Position numbers and translations under genes: made by a program. From positions 7,936,001 through 8,000,000 of the forward strand of contig OY776132.1 of the NCBI GenBank assembly GCA_963675135.1: a stretch of DNA of 64,000 bases, given 5' to 3'. Within the stretch, counting starts at the first letter, position 1. Every line of letters starts with the position of its first letter. Shown piece by piece: positions 53,489 through 64,000 of this stretch. This stretch comes from Galeopsis tetrahit. Lineage: Eukaryota; Streptophyta; Magnoliopsida; Lamiales; Lamiaceae. Below the pieces are notes generated by a model. The model did not search any database. It had not been told where the DNA came from and saw only the letters and a program-made list of their open reading frames with translations.

Positions 53489-55210
53489 TATAATTTTACC
53501 ATTTTTTATATTAGAGTCTGGACAGTATCACCCTTTTAAGTTTAGTCCCATTCAACAAACTTTATGCCTATATATTTAGATTTCATTTTAAAAATGAGCA
53601 ACGTATGCTCAATATCATATTCTAAATATTCAGTTGCACTAAAGCAATTATAATGGCTTGTCCCATATTCTTTTTAATGTATCTGAGTCTCAAATAGCTC
53701 AATTTCGTCTAAAAGATTATATTTAGGTGTAAAACAATTCGTTTATATTATCTCTTTAATACCCTCTCTCACTCACAAATTGATCTTAATTCTATCATTT
53801 GAAGATGAGAGCTATTTAGCGAATAATTTAATTTGGGTAAAATTATTTATGAATAGACTTGAATTCAGGATATGGGCTCCCTACTTAATGAATCGTATTT
53901 AAAATAGTAAAAGAACATTTTAACCATTATTTCAAAACATCACAATATTAAATTAAATATCATTAATTTATTACATTAAAAAACAACTTTATTACCTACT
54001 TATATAGAGTTGGAAATCTTTACTATCCTCCATTTATCTCTCATAATACTAATTAATAAACAATTTATACATTAAAACTCGTACATAAGTTCTTAAGTAA
54101 GGGACCGAGAGAGTATAAAAGTTCAATCCGGTAAAGAGGTGTGGAATCAATTTTGAAATAATTTAATTTCATCTAAAAGTTTGAATTTGTAGAGATGTGT
54201 GGACGTGGGCGAGCCTAAACTCTAATATTATAAAAAAAAAAAAAAAAACATTTTATCTAAAAGTCTGAAATTGAAGAGAGAGTTGAAATCAATACACTTA
54301 ATAGTCCCAAAAAAAATATTTATATTATACGATGTAGTATTATACAAGTCGTGATTAAATGCAGGGATCTGAGTTTTGTGTGAATTTTTTTTATGTATAA
54401 GACGAACCCCCACTTTATCAATAAGATTGTCTTTATACAGATTTTTATATAATAGATATACACAAACTTAAATAAGAACTTATCTCTACCCACCAAATTG
54501 TTGACTAAATTTAATTTCTTTCACATTATTATTACTATTATCCCACATTAATGGAGTAAAGAATAACTAAAACTAGGAATAGTGGATTGGAAACCGGAAA
54601 ACCTTTGTGTTCCCTAAAAAGGCGGCTACAAAACCAGCATACATTCTTTCATGAGTTGGATTGCATTCAGCTTTAGGTTCTGCAAACCTTTTTTGCTGCT
54701 ACGTCGTTTTAGTGAAAATGATTTTTCCCATTTACGATGTTAATTAGGAATATTGTTTTATTCTTCAAAATAGTAGACTAGAGCTTTGCTGATAATTTAC
54801 ACTTTAAAACGAACACTTTTCATCAATTGGAACAAGACTTATGATTTCGTATATAGCTATGGTATCTTTATCAATAATAAATAAAAATATAACAAATTAA
54901 AATTAAAGGGTAGTCATGAGTATATATATATATATAAAAAAAAGCAAAATAAACTATATATAGTTGAGCGGCAATTACTTGTAACGTTACTGCAGTTTAA
55001 TTATATAGTATAAATGTTTGTATTTATAATATTTATTGAACATATACTAATTTAAGTTTATATGTAGTTAATTATAATATATATCCTCTCAAAAAATTAT
55101 AATATGTATATAAATAAATTTGTATGCGCATAATTATACATACATACATACATACAAGTATATTTTTTAATTAGTTTGATAGGTATTTTATATTTGAAAA
55201 ACGGTTATAT
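53489..55210. other. AT-rich intergenic DNA
   Basis: No gene recognised. It contains microsatellites at 54920-54937 (TA) and the catacatacatacata run at 55140-55155. Confidence 0.45.
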
Positions 55211-55211
55211 A

Positions 55212-56150
55212 CGTGATTTTTTCAATATTATGAAAATCAACTGAGGAACGTGCGTAGACTCGTGCTACTTAATGAGATCCATAAAACGTACGATAAAATA
55301 TATCGTGATATAACTTGAGTTTCAAACCAAATTAAATGAAAATCATTTATTGTTCATCCATACATTTATATATGGACAAATGATGTACAATATAATATAT
55401 CGTGAGATCAATACCTTGAGTCTCAAACTAAATTAAATGCCTATTTCTGAGGGCTCCTAACCTTTGAAGGAGAAGTACAGGGGAGTTGCATACGACTCTT
55501 TGCAGTGGGCAGGGCGGGTAAAGGGCAGATGTCCAATCGCGAGCAAATAGATCATGTTTATTGCTCAACTGTACTTTGACTATCTTACATATAGATGTAA
55601 ATCGTTTATGGTTCATCCGTAAATCATTTATGTGATTTTGAAAATATTATGAAAATCAACAGAGGAATGTACACGCACTACCTAATGGAATCCACAAAAC
55701 GTATGATAAAATATACCGTGAGATAACTTGAGTTTCAAACTAAATTAAATAAAAATCATTTATTGTTCATCCGTACATGCGTATGTGGACAAATGATGTA
55801 CGATGGAATATATCGTGAGATCAATAACTCGAGTTTCAAACCAAATTAATTGTAAATCATTTATTATTCATCCGTAAATTATTTATGTGATTTTATTGAA
55901 TATTATGAAAATCAACAGAGGAACGTAAACACGTACTACCTAATGAAATCCACAAGACGTACATTAAAATATATATAGCATGAGATAACTTGAGTTTCAA
56001 ACAAAATTAAATGAAAATTATTTATTGTCATTCGTACATACATGTGTGGACAAATGATGTACGATTGAATATACCGTGAGATCAATAAGTCGAGTCTCAA
56101 ACTAAATTAAATGTAAATCATTTATTGTTCATCCGTACATGTGGACAAAA
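55212..56150. repeat. Tandem array of about 245-bp units with a GC-rich insert
   Basis: Three units begin near 55212, 55627 and 55873, each with atattatgaaaatcaacagag, tgagataacttgagtttcaa and a gtggacaaatgatgtac segment. Each unit itself contains a repeated half (tgagataacttgag / tgagatcaataactcgag, each followed by caaactaaattaaatg). The first unit is longer because of an unrelated GC-rich insert of about 165 bp at 55440-55606. Confidence 0.8.
55440..55606. other. GC-rich insert of unknown origin in the tandem array
   Basis: The segment from ctatttctgagggctcctaa to cttacatatagatg interrupts the first array unit at a point where the other units are continuous. It contains gggcagggcgggtaaagggc and is much richer in GC than its surroundings. 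No gene or repeat was recognised. Confidence 0.5.
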
Positions 56151-56545
56151 AACTTGCACTTGCTCGCTCTTACTTAGCTCTCTACCTTCACTTGTTCATC
56201 CGTACATGTAAATTATTTATTGTTCATCCATACATTGTTCCTCTTCAAACGCATTTTCTGAAGTATCACCACATTTGCTTTCAGGACTATTATCTGCATC
56301 CATCTTCAGATTCATGTGTTGCGGCACTTATTCCAACATCAACCATAATAAAAATCTAAGAATAAAAATGATTTGTTCAACTAAAAAAATTGAAATATGA
56401 GTAAAAAGAGATTCGTGTGGGTATCGGACACAAGTTTTTGTCTTAAAAACTAGTCGAACTTACTTATGATTAGAGTGATGATTAGTGGGAGGCGCTAAAT
56501 TTACTAGTAATATTTTCTGTTAATAATTCTCAAATAATATTGATT

Positions 56546-56641
56546 TTTTTTTGATGGATCCCTTTTCCCCCTCCTCATGACTCGAAACCAGGACCTAAGG
56601 CAGGTAGTGGTGCTCTAACCACTTACCTATCCCACTTTGTC
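56546..56641 (-). mobile_element. tRNA-derived SINE
   Basis: About 96 bp between perfect 18-bp target duplications tctcaaataatattgatt (56528-56545 and 56642-56659). On the minus strand gggataggtaagtggttaga is an A-box-like start and ggtttcgagtc a B-box-like motif. A short A tail follows (T run on plus). This is a tRNA-related head and a very short body. Confidence 0.8.
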
Positions 56642-56898
56642 TCTCAAATAATATTGATTGATCTTAACAAAAGGCAGGTCCATGATTAAAATTGCACACC
56701 CACTCGTGTCTCCAATTGCAATGCGTGATTCTCTTAATTACCCCCGACCCTCCGCAGTATTAATGAGGCACAGAGGCGATTTAATCAAATCCCGGAGGCT
56801 ATATTCGTCATTTCAGTGAAACTGATTTCTCATATTTAACCACCAAACAACCACCAACCTGAAACATTTTCCATTTCTCTCTCTCCAAATCTCCATAG

Positions 56899-56943
56899 AT
56901 GCACTCAAGCTCGCACTATATGTACGGTGAATTGAACCTATAG
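56899..56943 (+). promoter_or_regulatory. Possible 14-codon upstream ORF in the UAP leader
   Basis: ATG at 56899 opens a frame of 14 codons (MHSSSHYMYGELNL) ending at TAG 56941-56943, 37 bases before the main start codon. It follows a pyrimidine-rich tract (tttctctctctccaaatctc) and a TATA-like catattta near 56831. It would therefore lie in the transcript if initiation occurs around 56860-56890. Confidence 0.45.
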
Positions 56944-56980
56944 ATCTGGCGAAGATCCGGAGAAGCATAAGAATTACGCA

Positions 56981-59900
56981 ATGAGGGAACCGGATTCCGA
57001 TAGTAATGCGCCGCCGCAGTCGTTGCTCGAGAGGCTTAAGGATTACGGTCAGGAGGACGTTTTTGCCCTATGGGACGAGCTTTCATCTGAAGAACGCGAA
57101 TTCCTTGTGAAGGACATCGAGGTTTGTTTAATTTGTAGTAGAGATCTAACTGTACGATTTTTTCGTTTATTGGTGTCGGTTTTATCTACTGTTTGATGAG
57201 TGTAGATTAGGTGTTTAATGGGAATAAGTCGAGATTGGACTTTTTTAATCGGAACGAAAGTTTTGATGTGTATGTGAAGTTGATGAATTTGTTCGCGATT
57301 TTGATATTGTTGATTTCGGGATATTGTTTAATCTAGAAATAGAAGCATTTTTTTTGTTCAGGTTACCTATGATAAACGTGCCAGATTGCTTTCTTTCTGT
57401 AATTGTTTCTATGTTTAAGCATATTTGTTAATTTTCAGAATTCTTGTGTTAATTGTATCTTATTGCAGAGTATAGATCTTCCCAGAATTGATCGGATTAT
57501 CAGATGCTCATTTCGCTCTCAAGGTTCTTGTTACCTGCCCCTTTGAATTTTCCCATATGCAGATAAACTGTTTTTATACGTATAATTGATGTAGTTTGCT
57601 TGAATTTTAAGGGTTACCGGCGGCAGCAATAGAGCCAATCCCAGAGAGCAATGTTTCGACAGTAGAGAAGCGAACAATGGAAGAAAGGGAGAAGTGGTGG
57701 AAAATGGGATTAAAGGCCATTTCAGATGGAAAGTTGGGTGTACTACTTTTATCTGGTGGACAGGTTTGTTGATCATTCACCATTCGTTAATCACCAATAA
57801 ATATCCGTGATTTTTTTGAATCTAGAATGTAAGGCAAAAGCTTTGAAGAAAATATATACACTCGAGAACTTTTTTATTGGTTGAGGAAGGAAAAAATGCT
57901 TGTTTTGGTGATAGAGTTTGGTGAAATGTCACCCGTGTTAAAGTGCCCGATGACTACATGATTTGGCTTATAGATATAAAAGCATAGAGAATCATGTGTC
58001 TGTTGCATTTATGAATGATGAATCTAGTAAACGATATATTTCTTGACATGCCACGTGTTAATTTATTATAGTTTGAAATTATTTTGCTCCAAAACATCAT
58101 AAAGCGAACAGTAATGCATGACTTAATTGCGAATCATGCCATTAAGGTTGTTCTGTGTTCTTACTAATAGGGAAATTTTCTTAGTGATGATTGACTGTTT
58201 TCTATGAAGTAGCAGCAGTACTAATTGTTTCAGTGAAATAAGATATATGCTATTCTAGGCCATGCATCTAGCAACTTTACTCTGCTATCTTTTGGGTACA
58301 CATAAATCAATTACAATCGCTCATAAATATGACCTTTTTCTATTCAGGGACTACCTTTAGTGTTGAATGTTATTTTTTATCATTTGAATGTAGGGGACTC
58401 GCCTTGGAAGTTCAGATCCTAAAGGCTGTTTCAGTAAGTAAAACCAATGCCAGCTTTGATTAGATAAATTTTGCTGAAGTTAGAACATAGTGAGAGAATT
58501 TTCATTTGTAATATATTATGATAGGACTGTAAAGTTGTAAACAAGCTCCTTTTCATTTCAATTTCATGTTTAGTTTATTGCCTGCCTGCCAGAAAAAATG
58601 AAAATAATATAAATAAATTGTATAGTAAAGATAAGAAGAAAAATATAGAGGTAGACACATGAACTGTTCTTTCCAAATTCCGAGAACTGAGATATTTTCC
58701 TTTACTTTGTGACACCAGTTTGTATTGTTAAGTCGAAAATTTACTGTTTCAGTTGTACTTATATAGTACTTCTGAAACTAGTCATTATATTGACTTTTGC
58801 CAATTTTAGTCTAATGTTAGAGAACATCCTAAATATGTGCTCTGTTTTAGCTAGAACAAATTTTTTATCCTTGAACATGTACTGTGTTTGATCTTTCAAT
58901 TTTTCATCCTCATTTAGACATTGGTCTTCCATCTGGAAAATCACTTTTCCAACTTCAAGCTGAGCGAATTTTGGGTCTACAGAGTTTGGCAGTTCAATCT
59001 GTAAACGAGGGTGAGTACTGTCTTCTATATGGTTGACTCCCTCATTTATTTGACCTGCATCCCTCATCACTCTGGTATGTTTCAGGTTCTGGAAGTGTTA
59101 AACCTATTCATTGGTACATAATGACCAGTCCATTTACTGATGAGCCCACCCGTAAATTCTTTGAAAGCCACAAATATTTTGGACTTGAAGCAGATCAAGT
59201 GAGACAATATTCCTATTTATTCTTGATTTAAAACATCAGCGACTGACAACAAAAGGCTGAATTGTGAACAGGTCACATTCTTCCAACAGGGTACAATTCC
59301 TTGTGTATCAAGAGACGGCAGATTTATAATGGAAGCTCCATACAGAGTACGCAATCACTTTCACTTACGTGATTATTGATTCTCAGTGACACATCTAGGC
59401 CTTACTATAGCTTAATATGGATATTTTGATTCACATAATTGTTATAATTTGTCACCACCAGATATTATTTAAGTTTGCATCAAGCTTTATTGTTGGAGTT
59501 AAGTTTGATGAATATTATTCTCTTTGGTAGTGTGTATTTGCAAAGATCAATAGGCACATACATTAATTGCAGTTTGTTGTAAGATACAGTTATAATATAT
59601 AGTTTTCTTACGCCAGGTAGCAAGGTCTCCTGATGGGAATGGCGGAGTATATTCAGGTACAATAAATCTAGAGAATTGCATGCTTTTCTACGGCTTATCT
59701 TTTGCTGTAAACTTCATTAAGATCAGCAACCTATTGTGACTTTATAATAAATAAAATGGCAGCTTTGAAATCTTCAAAGTTGTTGGAAGATATGGCTATG
59801 AGAGGCATAAAATACTTGGACTGTTATGGAGTAGATAATGCTTTGGTGAGTTATGTCCTCATTTTCTAATCCCAACTTTTTTCAAGGTTAAGTTTACTTG

Positions 59901-61820
59901 AGATATGTTCTATACATAACTAACAAGGAATATTCTGTTAACAGGTACGTGTTGGAGATCCAACCTTTTTGGGTTATTTCATTGATAAAGGTGCAGCAGC
60001 TGCTGCCAAAGTTGTTAGAAAGGTGTGTAATTTTTTCAGATTTCGGTTTTAAGTTCCGGTTTTATGCCATTATTTAAGGTGTCAAGCTCATTGTACTGGA
60101 TTTCAGGCATACCCACAGGAGAAGGTTGGTGTATTTGTTCGACGAGGGAAAGATGGGCCAACCTCTGTGGTCGAGTATAGTGAACTGGACACATCACTGG
60201 CTAGCGCAATTAATCAAGAAACTGGCCGCCTTCGATTTTGTTGGAGTAATGTATTGTTCTTACCTTAATTTTTATTTTAACTTCTCATAAAGTTATCAAA
60301 GCTAGAGAGATGCATCAGATGTACCAAAGATGATTAAATAAGAAAGAGTGTCTTATTAGGAAGAACTGATAAGAAATTCTGTGAGTGTAATAATAAATGG
60401 AGAACGCTGCTCTAGAATTATTCATTTTTCATTGGTCAGAATGCAAAATTGCTTGTCAAGCTTTTTGACAGAAAGAAGTTATAAAATCAGAAAGATAAAA
60501 TTTCCTATATCTATCAATTAGTCTAAATGCAAAATGTAATCCAAGAAGCAACATAGCTCCTCCTTAGACGCATTACATGACTAAATCTAGTTTGTTCAGA
60601 AAAGAGGAATAATTGAACTTGTCCGAATAAGCTTTTTGTGGTATTTAGGAATTATTATGATTAAATTTATTGATAGTTATTTTCCTTTTCTAATCTACCT
60701 CCCTTGTCTCAGGTTTGCCTGCATATGTTCACTTTGGACTTTCTGAACCAAGTAGCCAATGGTCTTGAGAAAGACAGCATGTCAGTATTGCTCTCTCTTT
60801 CTCAGTATGTTGTGTGTTAGGCCTCAACTGATATGATATATTATGAATGCAGCTATCATCTAGCAGAAAAGAATATCCCTTCAATTCAGGGACACACAGC
60901 GGGATACAAACTAGAGCAATTTATATTTGATGCATTTCCTTATGCACCTTCCACAGCACTCTTTGAGGTATACATACAGTAAAAACCCCTTACAGGAATA
61001 CTCTATATAGGAATAAACACTCTATATAATAATAAAAAACCAAGCTCCCAACTCGTGACTAGTTATATTTAGGAATAAACTCTATACATTGTAATAAGTC
61101 ATATTTTTTCCGGTCCCGTCTTAAGGATTTATGCCTTCATATAGGAATAAAAATGACATTATTTACAAAGAATATAATATCACTACAATAAGTTTAAGAT
61201 GACCTAAAATATTTATCTATGGTTGATTGTGACACCATTTTAATTTTTATGGCTTGTTAATGGATTTATATATAAATGTATTACTATTTTTTTCTAAGAT
61301 TTTTTTTCTATGTAAAACTTTATTTAGGAATAACCTGTCCCAACAATATGACTGTATGAAATTTATACGGTAGATATCTTACTATATGAATTTGAAAATT
61401 TGAATATATGAAATGAATTGGTATGTGAATTTTTGGCGTTGTTTTCTCATCATATATCTATGTAGGTGTTGCGTGAAGAAGAATTTGCACCAGTGAAAAA
61501 CGCCAACGGATCAAACTTTGATACTCCGGACAGTGCTCGGTTGCTTGTCCTTCGTCTGCACGCTCGTTGGGTGGTTGCTGCCGGTGGCTTCTTGACTCAC
61601 TCTGTCCCCCTATACGCCACTGGTTAGTATTTTAGCCTTGGACCTTACAATTACTACTGTGTGCATCATCATCATCATCATCATGAATTTAGAAGTGAGT
61701 TTTGTGATATGATGAATCTCAGGTGTGGAAGTTTCACCACTGTGTTCATATGCTGGAGAAAACCTGGAGGCCATCTGCCGTGGAAGAACATTTCATGCTC
61801 CCTGCGAAATTTCTTTTTAA
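56981..61820 (+). CDS. UAP: UDP-N-acetylglucosamine pyrophosphorylase
   Basis: Fifteen exons, 483 aa: 56981-57121, 57469-57523, 57612-57763, 58394-58433, 58918-59010, 59086-59198, 59272-59346, 59617-59656, 59763-59845, 59945-60022, 60107-60250, 60713-60780, 60853-60967, 61466-61622, 61723-61820. It converts GlcNAc-1-phosphate and UTP to UDP-GlcNAc in the cytosol, the donor for N-glycans, GPI anchors and O-GlcNAc. Residues around 110-128 hold the nucleotide-binding signature LLLSGGQGTRLGSSDPKG. Further family blocks are GLPSGKSLFQLQAERI, PIHWYIMTSPFTDEPT, TFFQQGTIPC, APYRVARSPDGNGGVYSAL, YGVDNALVRVGDPTFLGYF, VVEYSEL and FIFDAFPYAPSTALFEV. The start MREPDSDSNAPPQ follows a short possible upstream ORF. 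All introns are GT/AG and the frame is intact. Length and exon pattern fit plant UAP enzymes. Confidence 0.95.
61664..61684 (+). repeat. (CAT)7 microsatellite in the last UAP intron
   Basis: Seven perfect cat units, 59-39 bases upstream of the exon 15 start, near the branch-point region. Confidence 0.9.
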
Positions 61821-62027
61821 TTCACACATTCTGCTGCCCTCTTTTTTCCTTAAGATGTTTGTCGAGGATTGTACAATATCAGTGATGTGAGTATGACTGT
61901 ATGAGGTGGATTTCAGCTAAAGATTTTGTATAATGCTGTTGAAGCACTGCACTCCTGTGATTCAAAGCTATTAATATAGAGATTTATATATGGTCTGTTG
62001 TTGCTGGTGTGTATATGTTACTTTTTA

Positions 62028-62232
62028 CTCCCTCCGTCCAATTTCATTATTCTCACTTTCGGTTGTCCAATTTTATTATGTCCATACCCTTTTTGGAAAC
62101 AATACTATTCATACTACTTTATCTCCACCCTCCTACCATCCCTTCAACTTATTTACTTTATGAATAAACTAATCAATATTTATTAAAATCAATGCCCGAA
62201 GAAGTGAGCATAATAAAATTGGACGGAGGGAG
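62028..62232. mobile_element. Stowaway MITE downstream of UAP
   Basis: 205 bp with near-perfect ends ctccctccgtccaatttcat and, inverted, ctccctccgtccaattttat. TA lies at 62026-62027 and 62233-62234. It lies about 205 bp past the UAP stop codon. Confidence 0.88.
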
Positions 62233-62825
62233 TAATATTTTTTAATAGTTTAAGTGGTACTTCATCAACGTTACGATTAATACATTTCAATAGTTTAAGG
62301 ATATGTATCCCTTAATATTAAGGCTAATACTTTTGATAAATTAAGTGATACTACTACTTTTTAGTATTATGCTAATACATTATAATTTTAGTGATTTTTA
62401 ACATTATGATTAATATCACTCTCTTAAAAAAAACATTATGATTAATATCTTTTAAGTAAAAGAATCAACTTCATGCATGCTTTGTCCGAATTAGGTTTAT
62501 CATTAATTATGAGCTTAAAATTTATACAGAGTATTATTGATCCGCATCCGTGATTCATTTATAGAATGAATCTTATTTTCATGATAAGTTTTAAGATGAA
62601 ATTGTTTATATAATATCTTTTGTTTATGCAATGCATTTCTGCGGGTTATATTAATATAAATATCAACAAAAATTTTAAATATTCTAAGAATGCATATACT
62701 TTAGTTAAAGATCGGTTTTTATAATTATATGGTAGTTGGTGCTGGCTGGCATGCACTTTTTAGTATTTAGAATTTTTTTAAACATATACTCCGTATTATT
62801 GATTATTGGATGTTGTGTTCCCTAC
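62233..62825. other. AT-rich intergenic DNA
   Basis: No gene. Phrases such as taatactttt/aatatcttttaagt recur, suggesting decayed short repeats. Confidence 0.4.
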
Positions 62826-62911
62826 ACACATCACATATAGTATCTCGCTCATAAATCAATATCGCCTTACACATCACATATAGTATCTCGCTCATAAATC
62901 AATATCGCCTT
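62826..62911. repeat. 43-bp tandem duplication
   Basis: acacatcacatatagtatct... occurs at 62826 and again at 62869, two adjacent identical copies ending atatcgcct. Confidence 0.85.
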
Positions 62912-62914
62912 TTA

Positions 62915-62992
62915 TGATAATATGGGATAGCTCAAGTGGTTAGAGCACCACTACCTAGGTGGGTATTTAACTTTCATAAAAAAAAATAAAAA
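62915..62992 (+). mobile_element. SINE-like unit with tRNA-type A box
   Basis: gggatagctcaagtggttag continuing agcaccactacct matches the head of the SINE at 56546-56641. It lacks its B box and ends in an A-rich tail. Flanks atatcgcctttta (62902-62914) and atatagcctttta (62993-63005) are a 13-bp duplication with one mismatch. Confidence 0.65.
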
Positions 62993-63005
62993 ATATAGCC
63001 TTTTA

Positions 63006-64000
63006 GTATTTTGGTTGGACTTAAGTCAAAGTCAATTTCTTAGTGAAAAAGGTCAAAGTCAACCACTAAATCAAACATTTTTTTTATATCCAAATGTTTG
63101 TCACATTGGCATATACTAGTATGGGTAGCACCTCAAGAATTGGTGTTTACCCATATGCCATATTCTGTGTAATTTAATTGTATACTCATTTTGTTTTAAT
63201 TAAAATGAGGTGTACTTTTTTTTTTCACCTCAAATTTTATTTTTAAGGATAATTTTTTGAACAATGTTTTAATAGAATTATAGCCTCTAATTTGCCTCGT
63301 AAACGGATTCAATTTTTTCTTTTTCCAATTTATACACAACTTTCTTTTAATTTCTTGATATTTATATAAGGGGAAAGTCTCAAATACACCATACACATCA
63401 AAACATATTTGGTGCACCTGCTTTTTTTTTTTTTTTTTCTCTTTTTAACCATTTTTTTCTTTTCATTTCTTTCTCTCTCCCCTCTCGACTCTTTCTGTGT
63501 CTTATTTAAAACTTCAATCACTTCTTTTTTCCATTGCGTTTCTAAAATACAGCATTTGAACACCAACAGTACTCTTCCTCTTTTTTACTTGCGTGTCCAT
63601 TTTGCTTCTTCTTCAACTTTTTTTGCATGTGCCTTTTTTGTTAAGTCTTTCAATATATATCTAAATCTTTCTTCCTTGTTAGGTAGATCCCATGGGCAAC
63701 GGTGGTTAATATGAAGAATTTTTTTTATTAATTGTGGTGTAGACTATTTGTTGATTTGAGTTTATGAAAAGAAATGATAACAATGGGCTTTCGTTCTCGC
63801 TCTCTTCAATGGATATGATCAACCCTTCTTCTCAATCGAATTCCGATTCTCACAATTTTTACTCTTTATTTATATTTGAATTATATACTTATTGCACAAA
63901 CGCTCCATGCATGTTTCCGTTTTTTCAATGGAAAAGTGAAGTTCTTTTTTTTTTTATTGAAAAGTGTAGTTTTTTCTTATAAAAAAGTGTAAGTCTTGTT
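63006..64000. other. AT-rich DNA to the window edge, no gene confirmed
   Basis: Long T runs (63421-63439, 63940-63957) and pyrimidine-rich tctctctcccctctcgac near 63471 could mark a promoter or leader. A frame starting at 63764 (MKRNDNNGLSFSLSSMDMIN) has no recognisable similarity. A gene running off the right edge cannot be excluded. Confidence 0.35.

Noticed and set aside
56546..56641. Functional tRNA gene on the minus strand
   Set aside because: A- and B-box-like motifs are present but there is no full cloverleaf; an A tail and 18-bp target duplication identify a SINE.
1313..61820. Biosynthetic or immunity gene cluster linking UGT, SGT1 and WRKY
   Set aside because: Genes are far apart, functionally unrelated and separated by transposons; no shared regulatory signal was seen.
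63764..63982. Frame MKRNDNNGLSFSLS... as the start of a gene
   Set aside because: No similarity or splice context can be checked before the window ends; kept only as an uncertainty in the terminal region.

Overview
The window is nuclear DNA of a flowering plant. It has intron-rich genes with GT/AG junctions, high AT content and dense, nested transposable elements. The UGT88-type glycosyltransferase looks most like UGT88D enzymes of Lamiales, so a Lamiales (mint/sesame group) source is my best guess. That assignment is an inference from protein resemblance only. All exon boundaries below were built by hand; each multi-exon model uses GT...AG introns and gives a coding length divisible by three.

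Five host genes are recognised. (1) A single-exon UGT88-like flavonoid/phenolic glycosyltransferase at 1313-2707 (-), 464 aa. (2) The HSP90 co-chaperone SGT1 at 23674-29416 (-), ten exons, 363 aa. (3) The mitochondrial complex I subunit NDUFA5/B13 at 38324-40980 (-), two exons, 179 aa. (4) A WRKY22/27/29-like group IIe transcription factor at 49869-51033 (-), three exons, 311 aa. (5) UDP-N-acetylglucosamine pyrophosphorylase at 56981-61820 (+), fifteen exons, 483 aa, with a possible upstream ORF. They are unrelated housekeeping, immunity and metabolism genes, and I see no sign of a functional cluster.

Layout. 0-4.4 kb: UGT gene between a hAT-type MITE and a Stowaway MITE. 4.4-18.6 kb: a 14.2-kb SIRE-like Copia retrotransposon with 1297-bp LTRs and a 5-bp target duplication. 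It carries gag, protease, integrase, RT and RNase H, plus a very large extra ORF (about 1150 codons) in the position where some SIRE elements carry an env-like gene. A 982-bp hAT element has jumped precisely into its gag zinc knuckle. 18.9-23.3 kb: a non-autonomous Helitron (-) carrying captured gene pieces. 23.7-29.4 kb: SGT1, with four MITEs in its introns. 30.6-37.2 kb: a nearly full-length L1-type LINE inserted into an older LINE, at a spot that also holds two tiny A-tailed insertions. 38.3-41 kb: NDUFA5. 41-49.8 kb: AT-rich intergenic DNA with two large foldback elements, one containing telomere-like repeats. 49.9-52 kb: WRKY gene with a tandem array upstream. 52-57 kb: MITE, tandem array and a short tRNA-derived SINE. 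57-61.8 kb: the pyrophosphorylase gene. 62-64 kb: Stowaway MITE, second SINE-like unit and AT-rich DNA.

The mobile elements explain most of the structure outside genes. The least explained pieces are the extra ORF of the Copia element, the stacked LINE insertions, the duplicated splice-site segment in SGT1, and the arrays at 51.4-52.0 and 55.2-56.2 kb.
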